Positions 27,594 through 35,280 are shown, counted from the first letter of the stretch. The stretch is DNA of 64,000 nt from Silvibacterium bohemicum (GCF_001006305.1 NZ_LBHJ01000012.1:346231-410230), one strand, 5' to 3'. Notes: generated from the letters alone by a model not told the origin. Numbers and translations: made by a program.

Positions 27594-28067
27594 TCAACTA
27601 TCTTGACAGCTTTGTCCATAAGCCGGGTCCAGCAATTCTGCTTCAATGAAAATCGCGGTGAGGCGGTCCAGGACATCGGCGTACTTGCGAGTTACCGAGC
27701 GCAAACTTTGGCCTGTTAGTTCTGCGGTCTCGGCCTGCGTGTACTCCTGAAGAGTGATCCGCGCCACCAATTCTTGCGATGGTGCATCCAAGCGCATCAG
27801 GCATCTCTCCACGTCGATCACAAAGACAACCGCGTCTTCGAAGTTTCTAACCCGGCTGCACGATGCCCTGCCTCGAAAGACGCCTCGACTCAGCAGGGAA
27901 GGAACTCTTCCCATGTCCATGGATATACGCAGATACCGTCGCAGCAGCGCTTCGGTATGCTTGCGATAAAAGGCCGCGCCGCTGAGCGGAGCTGGCCGTA
28001 GACATGTCGGCCGGACGCATGAATTTGTGCTGGCCCACACGTGGGGGAGCGTCAGCGCCGTGCTCAT
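27594..28067 (-). CDS. Sigma-70-region-4-like regulator
   Basis: 157 residues from the ATG at 28067, chosen because GGAGGTG lies 4 bases upstream (28072-28078). Residues about 76-140 resemble the end of sigma-70 proteins: FEDAVVFVIDVERCLMRL, then QELVARITLQEYTQAETAELTGQSL with the region-4 helix-turn-helix, then SVTRKYADVLDRL. There is no clear region 2, so it may act as a transcription activator rather than a true sigma factor. The start overlaps the stop of the zinc-ribbon gene (ATGA, 28064-28067). Downstream, after a terminator-like hairpin, lie the tail genes, which it may control. Confidence 0.65.
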   Translation of the reverse strand: MSTALTLPHVWASTNSCVRPTCLRPAPLSGAAFYRKHTEALLRRYLRISMDMGRVPSLLSRGVFRGRASCSRVRNFEDAVVFVIDVERCLMRLDAPSQELVARITLQEYTQAETAELTGQSLRSVTRKYADVLDRLTAIFIEAELLDPAYGQSCQDS

Positions 28068-28261
28068 TGCACACCTCCCCGTGCGGGAGTAGCTTGCATT
28101 GTGTGCTTGCACGGCCTGCCGCGTCTTCGCTTTATCATGCGGGGAAAGCTACTCAACTTACCGGCGCAGGCGGCGCAGTAGATGTCCATCCTGTCTTGTC
28201 TACGAAACCATAGGCAGCCGCATGCTTCGCAGACTTTTAAGTACACTCTTAGATAAGTCAT
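28064..28261 (-). CDS. Small zinc-ribbon protein with AT-hook-like tail
   Basis: 65 residues, with a strong GGGAGGTAAG before the ATG at 28261. Cys11/Cys14 (CEAC) and Cys29/Cys32 (CAAC) form a CxxC...CxxC zinc-ribbon pattern. Residues 45-52 (RRRGRPCK) contain the GRP core of an AT-hook, flanked by basic residues. Together this suggests DNA or RNA polymerase contact. Translation is coupled to the sigma-like protein downstream, so the two probably work together as regulator and partner. Confidence 0.65.
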   Translation of the reverse strand: MTYLRVYLKVCEACGCLWFRRQDRMDIYCAACAGKLSSFPRMIKRRRGRPCKHTMQATPARGGVQ

Positions 28262-28710
28262 TCTTACCTCCCAACGAATACGGTGCCGCGAAGCTTCGAT
28301 CGATGATTTCTATTCGCGGGAAATGGATGTCCCACCGACACGACTTTGATTGCGTTGTCTATGTGGCGGGTAGTTTCCGGGTTGATGGGTTATCGATGAA
28401 CGCATAGCTTGCGTGATGTCCTGTCCTCGCCCGCCTCTTTTTTTTACAAGCTGTTCGCCGATGCTCGATCTCTTCGCCTTAGAAGAGAAGCAGGGGATTC
28501 CAGCGAGGAGCATTTCCGGGCTATTGAAAAGAACGGAAGCGCCTCTCTCGGCATGCATGAGGAAAGCGACGGAGTTTGTTGGCAAAGTTGTCCGACTCTA
28601 TAGAGAGAGGATTTTCGAAGTCAATAAGGGAAGTGGCAGCAGGGCGGCTAAAGAGGGAAAAATCTTTGGTTACTCCTCAAATTCTGAGGCTTTGCGCCGG
28701 CTGCTTTTCT
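28262..28710. other. Divergent control region between the zinc-ribbon and repressor genes
   Basis: No convincing gene. A rightward frame (28413-28763, 116 codons) ends in an ATGA overlap with the repressor start, but it lacks a ribosome-binding site and recognisable features. An eight-T run occurs at about 28439-28446. The region should contain the promoter of the leftward zinc-ribbon/sigma-like pair. Confidence 0.4.
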
Positions 28711-28741
28711 TTGAGCAAACCCGCAGACTGCGGTGTATAGC
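28711..28741 (+). promoter_or_regulatory. Candidate repressor promoter with operator palindrome in the spacer
   Basis: TTGAGC (28711-28716) and TGTATA (28734-28739) are 17 bases apart. The spacer contains the perfect palindrome CCGCAGACTGCGG (28721-28733). Transcription would start about 14 bases before the repressor ATG. The position suits autorepression by the XRE/S24-like protein. Both hexamers deviate from consensus. Confidence 0.35.
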
Positions 28742-28759
28742 TCAAAGAAAACTCCCTCC

Positions 28760-29476
28760 ATGAATTTCACACAACTCCATGAGCGTCTTCGTTCTGAAAT
28801 CAAACGTTCCATCGATCGCGGAGACCTTACCGGCACTTCGCTTGCTGCTCGAACAGGTTTGCAACCATCCCACATATCCAACTTTCTTCATAAGAAGCGC
28901 AACCTGAGTTCATCCGCGCTCGATCGGGTTTTGGAGGCGCTGTCGATGGACGTCGATCACCTTATTCCGTCTCGCGAGCCGAGCCACTCGCGGGGAGCTC
29001 CGGGTTTTTCCGATGGTCCCGTCAATCATGTTCCTCTGGTCTCGCCTACAGTCGCAGCAAACTCCCCGCTTATTACTCCTTCGCTCACGCTTGAGAGCAT
29101 CGAAATTACCGGCATGAGGCTCGAAGATCTCCGGCCTGGCCTAAGCCACGTTCGCCGGAATTGGCAGCGCTTCGTGGCTCTTCGCCTCAGTGCCGATCAA
29201 GCGCTTCCCATGTCTCCGATCCTTCGGCCGCAGTCCATCGTGATTGTCGACCGGCACTACATCTCGCTTACGCCACACGATCCGCACCAGCCAACCATCT
29301 ATGGAGTAACTCTGAATGGCTCCGTTGTTTTTCGCTATTTGACGCTCGATCCGCGGTGTCTCATCCTGCGTCCTCACGTGCTGAAATATCCGGTAGAACT
29401 GCTTGAGATCGGTGACGGCAGATCTCCGTATCAGTTCATCGTCGGGCGCGTGGCGATTTGCATCTCGCAGCTGTAG
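28760..29476 (+). CDS. XRE-family repressor with degenerate S24-like domain
   Basis: 238 residues from the ATG at 28760. Residues about 5-65 are a Cro/CI-type helix-turn-helix (GTSLAARTGLQPSHISNFLHKKRNLSSSALDRVLEAL). Residues about 130-238 follow the LexA/CI C-terminal (S24) fold: FVALRLSADQALPMSPILRPQSIVIVDRHY, then a strand region ending FIVGRVAI. The catalytic Ser and Lys of self-cleaving S24 proteins are not evident: the usual GDSM is replaced by ADQALPM, and the later Lys by Phe-Arg. It may therefore act as a non-cleavable repressor or ligand sensor. It is divergent from the tail module's regulators. Confidence 0.7.
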   Translation: MNFTQLHERLRSEIKRSIDRGDLTGTSLAARTGLQPSHISNFLHKKRNLSSSALDRVLEALSMDVDHLIPSREPSHSRGAPGFSDGPVNHVPLVSPTVAANSPLITPSLTLESIEITGMRLEDLRPGLSHVRRNWQRFVALRLSADQALPMSPILRPQSIVIVDRHYISLTPHDPHQPTIYGVTLNGSVVFRYLTLDPRCLILRPHVLKYPVELLEIGDGRSPYQFIVGRVAICISQL

Positions 29477-29608
29477 GCGGGAACTGGCGCAATTGCTTTG
29501 CGCTTCCGGGTGGTATTGCGAAGAGATGCTATGGAGACGGAAAGAGTGCTTCCGGCTCTTGCCACGCCGCTGCTCGAATTTTGATAGCATCGCCTTCGGA
29601 GGATCTTC

Positions 29609-29833
29609 ATGGAACAGGCAGCAAATTCCCCTAGTGGAGCGCGTCGCAACGAGGACATCGCTCTCGATCTCCTCAAGTTTGTGGCGTCCACGGCAGGTGT
29701 CGGTCGCGCGGCCGCTCCGTCCACTGGCTTCGCCGTGCCTAGCGCCGCCAAGGCCGAGGATCACGTCAATCATCTGCTCGAGCTTTACACCAAGTGCCTG
29801 AAGGTCGTAGAGGGCGAGGAGCCGGCGCTTTAG
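29609..29833 (+). CDS. Small protein of unknown function
   Basis: 74 residues, with GGAGGA upstream of the ATG at 29609. No signal peptide. The middle is Ala/Ser-rich, and the C-terminal helix is amphipathic (EDHVNHLLELYTKCLKVVEGEE). It lies 13 bases before the Gfo/Idh-type dehydrogenase in the same direction, so it is probably co-transcribed. I know no family; a helical adaptor or regulator is possible. Confidence 0.5.
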   Translation: MEQAANSPSGARRNEDIALDLLKFVASTAGVGRAAAPSTGFAVPSAAKAEDHVNHLLELYTKCLKVVEGEEPAL

Positions 29834-29845
29834 CGCGAGCGATCA

Positions 29846-30859
29846 GTGAGCTCTCCGACCGTAAATGTCGTTGTCTGCGGCGCCGGCGCTTTCGGCCGCA
29901 ACCATCTCCGCATCTATCGCGAACTCCAGCAGGGCGGGCAGCCTGTCCGCCTCTCGGCCATCGTCGACTCCGATGCCTCGCGTCTTGCTGCGCTCAAAGA
30001 GGAATTTTCCGTTCCGGCCTTCGCAACCCTGGCAGGCTGTTTGGAGGCGCGCGGCAACGGGGAGATCAAAATCGATGCCGCGTCGGTCTGCGTTCCGACC
30101 TCGGAGCACGAAGCGGTGGCTGCTCCGCTGCTGGAAGCGGGCATCGACCTGCTCGTTGAAAAGCCCATTGCCGCCACCAAGGAGCAAGCCGCGAAACTCA
30201 CAGCCCTCGCCCAACAGCACGGGCGGATATTGCAAGTGGGGCATCTTGAGCGATTCAACCCAGCGGTGGTTGCTATCCGGCCGTGGCTGAATCGGCCGAT
30301 GTTCTTCGAGGCTCATCGCCTCAGCATCTTCACGCCCCGCGCTCTAGATGTCGATGTGGTCCTCGATCTGATGATCCACGACCTCGACATCGTGCTCAGC
30401 ATTACGCAGTCGCCGGTGCGCGATCTGCATGCTGTGGGTCTGCCCATCCTCTCCGGGAAGGTGGACATCGCGAACGTACGCATTGAGTTCGAGTCCGGAT
30501 GTGTCGCGAATTTCACGGCCAGCCGGGTCAGCACGGAGAAGGTTCGCAAGCTGCGCTTCTTTCAGCCGCACCAGTACATCTCGATCGATTACGCCCGCCG
30601 GGACCTGCTGGTGATCGATGTCGATCCCAAAGCCGCGCCCAATCCCAGCGGACTGCCCGCAGGCCTGGCCTTCCACAAGCCGGTGGTTCAACCGGGCGAG
30701 CCGCTGCTGCTGGAGATCGAGTCTTTTCTGGAGTCGGTGCGAACACGAGAGACGCCGCGAGTCTCGGCTCAGGATGGGCAGGCTGCGCTGGCTCTGGCCC
30801 TCGACATTAACGCCGCCATCGCGGAGCACGCACAGCGCGCCGGTCTCGACCGCTTCTGA
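29846..30859 (+). CDS. Gfo/Idh/MocA-family oxidoreductase, GnnA-like (UDP-GlcNAc 3-dehydrogenase)
   Basis: GTG start at 29846; 337 residues. The Rossmann fold opens with VNVVVCGAGAFGRNHLRIY, followed by EKPIAATKEQA, the family's EKP motif. Segments LQVGHLERFNPAV, FEAHRLSIFTPRALDVDVVLDLMIHDLDIVLS and GCVANFTASRVS are those I associate with the GnnA branch. This branch oxidises the 3-hydroxyl of UDP-GlcNAc on the way to 2,3-diamino-lipid A. No gnnB aminotransferase or lpx gene is in the window, so the assignment rests on sequence pattern alone. The family is certain; the substrate is moderately likely. Confidence 0.75.
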   Translation: MSSPTVNVVVCGAGAFGRNHLRIYRELQQGGQPVRLSAIVDSDASRLAALKEEFSVPAFATLAGCLEARGNGEIKIDAASVCVPTSEHEAVAAPLLEAGIDLLVEKPIAATKEQAAKLTALAQQHGRILQVGHLERFNPAVVAIRPWLNRPMFFEAHRLSIFTPRALDVDVVLDLMIHDLDIVLSITQSPVRDLHAVGLPILSGKVDIANVRIEFESGCVANFTASRVSTEKVRKLRFFQPHQYISIDYARRDLLVIDVDPKAAPNPSGLPAGLAFHKPVVQPGEPLLLEIESFLESVRTRETPRVSAQDGQAALALALDINAAIAEHAQRAGLDRF

Positions 30860-30928
30860 TTCTGGAAATTTTCCGATCGAAGCACGGGAATCCTTGCAAG
30901 TGTCTTGATATTCCCGGCTCTCTCCGGC

Positions 30929-31858
30929 CTATTCCAGTTTCTGGACCGTTACTCCCTTGGGAATATCCAGATCGAACTGGTTGTCCTGCAGGGGTAGATT
31001 CACCGTTAGCTTTGAAAATGTGATTCCGATCTGGAGCTCTTCCAGCGGGCGTTTGATGGTGATTGTTCCGGGGAATTTCGTCGCTCCAAAGGTTTGCAGA
31101 GGGCCGTAGGTCGCAATGGTCTGGATCGCGCCCTTGGGATCATAGATGTCGACCTGAAATGGCTGGAGATCGATCCGGCTGAAATGGATCACCCGCTCCG
31201 GTGTCAGCTCCTGGCTATTTTCCTTCCGCCGTACCACGGTCAGGTCATATTCAGGCTTTTCGACCATCTGTTTCGACTTGATATCGAGCTGCGTCTTGGT
31301 CTCGGAGGTCAGTGTAACGAGATCGTCCGGGCTGATGCATTTGATCAGCAGCGAATCCGAGAAAACGTTCGGCCTGAAATTCTCCAACGTATTAGAGGAT
31401 TCCTTGGTTACCGTGTTGGGACCTTCGATCGCCTTGTTGTAATGCGGAATGAGCAGTTTGAAGGTGGTTCCATCGGTCGCCATGTCGAAGGCCTTTGTGC
31501 GTAGGACCGGCACCAGGCCGATGACCCGCAGCGACTCGGGCTTCCGCAGCACGATATAGCCGCTGAAGGAGGTGAAAGTCCGCTCCTTCCCTTTGCGGGG
31601 TCCACCCTCGGTTGCGAGAAAATCCACTGTTGCGGTGAGCGAGTGAATATCGTCGCAGCCATCGTTGATGGTTTTGACCAGCTGATCTGCTGTCGCGGTC
31701 ATCACCACGCTGGGGATAATCGGTTGCTTCAGAGTACGGGTATGGACCAGGCAGCCATTCAGCATAGGCAGCAATAGCAGCATCGCCGGCATCTTCAGCC
31801 AGTCGTACCGCTGCAGCCCACTCTGAATGACCCGTTTCTGCATCTGCCTAATCAACAC
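30929..31858 (-). CDS. LolB/DUF4292-like outer-membrane lipoprotein
   Basis: 309 residues. A lipoprotein signal is visible in MPAMLLLLPMLNGC (lipobox LNGC), reachable from either of two upstream ATGs; the longest is given. After it come the beta-rich stretches of the LolA/LolB-like sandwich fold: LTATVDFLAT, FSGYIVLRKPESLRVIGLVPVLRTKAFDMATDGTTFKLLIP. Proteins of this fold shield lipid chains and carry lipoproteins or glycolipids to the outer membrane. It lies 66 bases downstream of mltG on the same strand and may be co-expressed. The exact cargo is unknown. Confidence 0.65.
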   Translation of the reverse strand: MLIRQMQKRVIQSGLQRYDWLKMPAMLLLLPMLNGCLVHTRTLKQPIIPSVVMTATADQLVKTINDGCDDIHSLTATVDFLATEGGPRKGKERTFTSFSGYIVLRKPESLRVIGLVPVLRTKAFDMATDGTTFKLLIPHYNKAIEGPNTVTKESSNTLENFRPNVFSDSLLIKCISPDDLVTLTSETKTQLDIKSKQMVEKPEYDLTVVRRKENSQELTPERVIHFSRIDLQPFQVDIYDPKGAIQTIATYGPLQTFGATKFPGTITIKRPLEELQIGITFSKLTVNLPLQDNQFDLDIPKGVTVQKLE

Positions 31859-31924
31859 ACCTACATACGAAATTGCGAGTATATCGTTCCTCGTTCTTCA
31901 CCGCGTCCCGCACTTCGCGTCTCT

Positions 31925-32911
31925 TCAACGCGTTCCGGCTTCGCGCTGTGCCTTCCTGTAGTCCTGCACGTTGCGATCATGCTCCGCCAGGGTCGCCGAA
32001 AACTTGGAGACTCCCGAGGGGTTTGCGCTGGCCGCTACAAAATAGAAATAACCCGTCTGCGCGGGATTCATTGCAGCCTGGAGCGAAGCTTTGCCTGGAT
32101 TGCAGATGGGACCGGGCGGCAGGCCGGCGTGCCGGTAGGTGTTGTAGGGCGAAGAAGCTTCCAGGTCGGAAGCGTAGATTGTACCCCGGTATCGCCCGTC
32201 CAGGAGCGCCGCGTAAATCACCGACGGATCGGTCATCAGCGGCATATCCTTGGCCAGCCTGTTTTCGAAAACGCTGGCCACCAGCGGCCGCTCGGCATCG
32301 ATAGGGGTTTCCCGCTCGATCAGCGACGCCATCGTCACCACCCGACGGTAGTTGGCGTGCAATCCCAGTCCGGCGGCCGACTGGCGGAACTGCTTCACCA
32401 TGGCGGTCAGAATCTGCTCGGCTGTCGTTTTGCGCCCGAAGCGATAGGTATTGGGGAAGAGATAGCCTTCCAGGCTGGTTGCTGCCGGGTCCAGGTCGGC
32501 GATGAGTTTTACGTCTGCACGCGCGGTGGCAAGAAATTGTTCCTTGCTCGTAAAGTGCGCTGCAGCCACCCGTTCCGAGATGTCGAACAAGTTCGAGCCC
32601 TCCGGGATGGTGAGGCTGATCGTATAGACGTCGCCCCGCCGCAGACGGTCATAGACCTCCGCTATCTTTGCCGGGTGGTCGAAGCGATATTCCCCTGCTT
32701 TCAGCGTTCCACCCTTGACCAGATGCGTTACCTCGAAAAGATACTGGCTCCGAATCAGCCCCTGCTGTTTCAAGAGGGCGGCAATCTTCATCGAGGGCGT
32801 TCCAGGCGCGATCTCCAGAAAGCTCTCGCTTTCCGGGCCGGTGGGAACTTGGATGGAGAAGACAGCCCATGCGGCTGCGGCTAAAACCAGCAGAAAGAAA
32901 AGACGTTTCAC
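31925..32911 (-). CDS. mltG: Endolytic peptidoglycan transglycosylase MltG
   Basis: 328 residues, normal for the family. A single N-terminal membrane anchor (LFFLLVLAAAAWAVF) is followed by a LysM-like region (TISLTIPEGSNLFDISERVA) and the YceG catalytic domain. The active-site glutamate lies in ASLIERET, with the conserved end SSPYNTYRHAGLPPGPICNPG. MltG cuts nascent glycan strands in the periplasm and sets their length. mltG is often next to ruvX; here a ruvX fragment lies divergently 178 bases away. Confidence 0.95.
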   Translation of the reverse strand: MKRLFFLLVLAAAAWAVFSIQVPTGPESESFLEIAPGTPSMKIAALLKQQGLIRSQYLFEVTHLVKGGTLKAGEYRFDHPAKIAEVYDRLRRGDVYTISLTIPEGSNLFDISERVAAAHFTSKEQFLATARADVKLIADLDPAATSLEGYLFPNTYRFGRKTTAEQILTAMVKQFRQSAAGLGLHANYRRVVTMASLIERETPIDAERPLVASVFENRLAKDMPLMTDPSVIYAALLDGRYRGTIYASDLEASSPYNTYRHAGLPPGPICNPGKASLQAAMNPAQTGYFYFVAASANPSGVSKFSATLAEHDRNVQDYRKAQREAGTR

Positions 32912-33089
32912 TCACTCGAACCTTGAGGTTAGATTCCAACCCTCAATTTTATGATGCTGTCTTTTTTTGCGCCTGCCGTCGTTGCCAGCCGACGGAATTT
33001 CTTCGCAATGCCGGTTCCAGCAGGCGATTCCCGGAATGCGGGTTCGGGGTTGCAACATCCTCTTTGTGGATCAGCTTGCCCCGCGACTT

Positions 33090-33215
33090 ATGGGGCTCGA
33101 CGTTGGCGATTACCGTGTTGGAGTCGCCGTCTCCGACCCTCTGGGCTTCACCGTCCAGCCTGTATTGACCCTGGAAAGTTTTCTTGAGGCGCGAAGAGGC
33201 GGGGTCGCTGAGTAG
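33090..33215 (+). pseudogene. ruvX: Truncated Holliday-junction resolvase RuvX/YqgF (first 41 codons only)
   Basis: From ATG 33090 the reading is MGLDVGDYRVGVAVSDPLGF followed by TVQPVLTLESF. This matches the start of YqgF/RuvX proteins (LGLDVG, then RIGVAVSDPLG), including the first catalytic aspartate. The frame ends at TAG 33213-33215 after 41 residues, against about 140 normally. No continuation with the later motifs (VVGLP, DERLTT) is visible in any frame up to greA. The usual KR of the first motif is YR here. It appears to be a remnant. Confidence 0.55.
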
Positions 33216-33413
33216 CGGGCCGCTTTGGCCCGGGGGGGCTAAAAAGCGGTCAGCTAAACTCCGGCCGGCCGGGGCACTTTGCAGGTTGACAGTGAAGCTG
33301 ACTACCGGGCGTCAAGAAGTTGCCACCCGCACTTTAGCTGTCCGGCCTTGAGCGACCCGCTTCTCAGCGATCCGCTTTTTAGCCGCCCGGGCCATGGCGG
33401 CCTGCCACTTAGC

Positions 33414-33419
33414 TATAAT
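33414..33419 (+). promoter_or_regulatory. Candidate -10 element for greA
   Basis: A perfect TATAAT stands 78 bases before the greA ATG. No good -35 hexamer is found 17 bases upstream (GCCATG). The 282-base gap between the ruvX fragment and greA contains GC-rich short repeats but no gene. Confidence 0.4.
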
Positions 33420-33497
33420 GATTCTTTGCGGTCTCCATGGTCTTAGCCGATGGTTGCAACGGCTCACACCCACTGAGCCGCGTAACGGATTTGTCGA

Positions 33498-33974
33498 ATG
33501 CCTGAACACATTAAGAAGAAGCTCCAGGAAGAAATTCGTAAGCTCGAGCACGAACTCGCCCATGAACTTCCCGCCGAGATCAAAAAGGCTGCGGCCCTCG
33601 GTGATTTGAGCGAAAACGCCGAGTATCACATGGCAAAACAGCGCCAGGAGTTTGTCAACGCGCGTCTCGGCCAGTTCAAGAAGCGCATGGCCGAGCTCTC
33701 CCTCGTCAACCTCGCCAACATTCCTCACGACCGCGCAGCCTTTGGTTCCACGGTTCTGGTCTACGACTCGTCGAAGGACGAGAAGATCGAGTACAAGCTG
33801 GTGACCAGCGAAGAGTCCGATGTGAACAAGGGGCTGATTTCTACAACCTCGCCTATTGGGCGGAGTCTAATAGGCAAGCAGGTTGGGGATATGGCCGTGG
33901 TGGTTACGCCGAGCGGGAAGCGGGACCTCGAAATTCTCAAGTTAACGACAATTCACGACGCTCCTGAAGAATAG
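33498..33974 (+). CDS. greA: Transcription elongation factor GreA
   Basis: 158 residues, the standard length. The N-terminal coiled coil (KKLQEEIRKLEHELAHELPAEI) carries the acidic tip GDLSENAEYHMAK, whose Asp/Glu residues induce RNA cleavage in backtracked RNA polymerase. The C-terminal FKBP-like domain is complete (FGSTVLVYDSS, ISTTSPIGRSLIGKQVGD). It is followed after 4 bases by the phosphatidyltransferase gene, indicating an operon. Confidence 0.96.
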   Translation: MPEHIKKKLQEEIRKLEHELAHELPAEIKKAAALGDLSENAEYHMAKQRQEFVNARLGQFKKRMAELSLVNLANIPHDRAAFGSTVLVYDSSKDEKIEYKLVTSEESDVNKGLISTTSPIGRSLIGKQVGDMAVVVTPSGKRDLEILKLTTIHDAPEE

Positions 33975-33978
33975 CTGC

Positions 33979-34746
33979 ATGTCGACGCCGGCCAACACAC
34001 ATCCCGAAACCCACTCCCATACGTGGACCAGCGCCTTTGGCCGCGCCTGCGGTGTGCTGCTGCAGGCCATCGTCAATGGTCTGGCGCTCACCCGGATCTC
34101 GCCGAATGTTCTTACCTTCGTTGGGCTCATCATCAATACCGGCGCGGCGGTGCTCTTCGGCTTTGCCAACGAAAATAACTACGTCCGCATGTTTCTCTAC
34201 GCGGGCCTGGTGATTATCGGCGCGGGAATCTTCGACATGGTCGACGGCCGCGTCGCACGGCAGACCGACCAGGTAACGATCTTCGGGGCGTTCTTCGATT
34301 CGGTCATCGACCGCTACTCCGATGTGGTGCTGTTCTTCGGACTGCTGGTCTTCTACGCGCGCGGCAACCGGCTTTTCTATGTATTCCTCGCCGCGTTTGT
34401 CATGATCACCTCGCTCATGGTGAGCTACACGCGCGCCCGCGCCGAAGCGCTTATCGGCAAGTGCAAGGTGGGCTTCATGGAGCGTCCGGAGCGTATCGTT
34501 CTGATCATCCTGGGAGCGCTCTGCAATCGCTGGGGCGTGATGGCTCCGGTGCTCTGGGTGCTGGCCATACTTTCGACGATTACCGTCATCCATCGCATCC
34601 GCTATACCTACCAGCAGACTCGCGGTCTGGCTCCGGTCCGCAATACCGAGCCGATCGTGATGGCGAATGCCGCGCGTGAGGCCAGCTCTAATTTCCCTAC
34701 AGCGGTGAATGCCGCTCAGGCCCAGACCGGCACCCGGCCTGTCTGA
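33979..34746 (+). CDS. CDP-alcohol phosphatidyltransferase family membrane protein
   Basis: 255 residues with about five to six membrane segments. The family signature DGxxAR(x8)GxxxDxxxD is present as DMVDGRVARQTDQVTIFGAF plus FDSVIDR, providing the metal-binding aspartates. Enzymes of this family move a phosphatidyl group from CDP-diacylglycerol to an alcohol such as glycerol-3-phosphate or inositol phosphate in the inner membrane. The acceptor cannot be told from the sequence. It starts 4 bases after greA. A hydrophilic Ala/Thr-rich tail of about 35 residues follows the core. Confidence 0.88.
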   Translation: MSTPANTHPETHSHTWTSAFGRACGVLLQAIVNGLALTRISPNVLTFVGLIINTGAAVLFGFANENNYVRMFLYAGLVIIGAGIFDMVDGRVARQTDQVTIFGAFFDSVIDRYSDVVLFFGLLVFYARGNRLFYVFLAAFVMITSLMVSYTRARAEALIGKCKVGFMERPERIVLIILGALCNRWGVMAPVLWVLAILSTITVIHRIRYTYQQTRGLAPVRNTEPIVMANAAREASSNFPTAVNAAQAQTGTRPV

Positions 34747-34795
34747 CCGGAGCGTACGCTCATTCCGAATTACAATAAGAAGCGAGAGAAAACGA

Positions 34796-35068
34796 ATGGC
34801 CCACACCGTATTTTGCGCGCGTTATAAACAGGAGCTGGAGGGTCTCGAAGAGCCGCCCTTCGACAGCGACTTTGGCCAGAAGATCTACAAAAGCGTCTCC
34901 AAGAAAGCATGGGGAGAGTGGGTCGAGCACCAGAAGATGCTGCTGAACGAATACCGCCTCCAGCCGTGGACTCCTCAGGCGCAGGAGTTTCTGGTCGAGC
35001 AGATGACTCAATACTTCTTCGGCGAGGGTGCGACGCTGCCCAAGGAATACGTTCCGCCCAGCCACTGA
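34796..35068 (+). CDS. yggX: Probable Fe(II)-trafficking protein YggX
   Basis: 90 residues from the ATG at 34796, the family size; an upstream in-frame ATG adds an unrelated stretch. Family motifs are VFCARYKQELEGLEEPPF at the start, with the conserved cysteine, then WGEWVEHQKMLLNEYRL and a C-terminal helix ending in a conserved acidic/aromatic region. YggX proteins are linked to protection of iron-sulfur clusters against oxidative damage. It follows the phosphatidyltransferase by 49 bases on the same strand. Confidence 0.93.
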   Translation: MAHTVFCARYKQELEGLEEPPFDSDFGQKIYKSVSKKAWGEWVEHQKMLLNEYRLQPWTPQAQEFLVEQMTQYFFGEGATLPKEYVPPSH

Positions 35069-35158
35069 TGCGCCGATGATCCGGCCGCATCAGGTATGCG
35101 CAGCTTCGGTTCGGTAACCGGCGTCATGATGTAAACTAAACCAGTAATTTCCTACCGT

Positions 35159-35235
35159 CGGGACGTGGCTCAGCCTGGTAGAGCACTCGCTTGGGGTGCG
35201 AGGGGTCGGCAGTTCGAATCTGCCCGTCCCGACCA
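35159..35235 (+). tRNA. tRNA-Pro (anticodon GGG)
   Basis: A 77-base cloverleaf. The acceptor CGGGACG pairs with CGTCCCG. The D arm is GCTCAGCCTGGTAGAGC, and the anticodon stem CTCGC/GCGAG encloses loop TTGGGGT with anticodon GGG. The variable loop is followed by the T arm GGCAG-TTCGAAT-CTGCC, discriminator A and an encoded CCA. A plausible -10 (TAAACT, 35131-35136) lies upstream. Confidence 0.97.
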
Positions 35236-35280
35236 TTTGACCGGATTTCCAATCCATACCCCAGATTTCTTCTTCAAATA

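Larger units (their letters stand above)
21271..29476. mobile_element. Prophage remnant or domesticated phage-tail module
   Basis: A run of leftward phage-type genes: zinc-ribbon protein, sigma-like regulator, signal-peptide-bearing tail-fibre/beta-helix protein, truncated terminase, tail-tube-like protein and tail-hub-like protein. A divergent XRE/S24-like repressor completes it. Absent are portal, protease, capsid, head-tail connectors, tape measure, lysis genes and integrase. I saw no att-type direct repeats at the ends. The flanks (ATP-grasp pair on the left; small ORF and sugar dehydrogenase on the right) look chromosomal. Borders are approximate. Confidence 0.65.

Noticed and set aside
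28413-28763. A 116-codon frame ending in an ATGA overlap with the repressor start
   Set aside because: The overlap is suggestive, but there is no ribosome-binding site, the composition is not gene-like, and a promoter candidate with an operator palindrome lies inside it.
33216-33400. GC-rich near-repeats (AGCGGGCC, GACCCGCTT, GATCCGCTTTTTAG) before greA
   Set aside because: Too irregular to define a repeat or a CRISPR-like array; no constant spacing.
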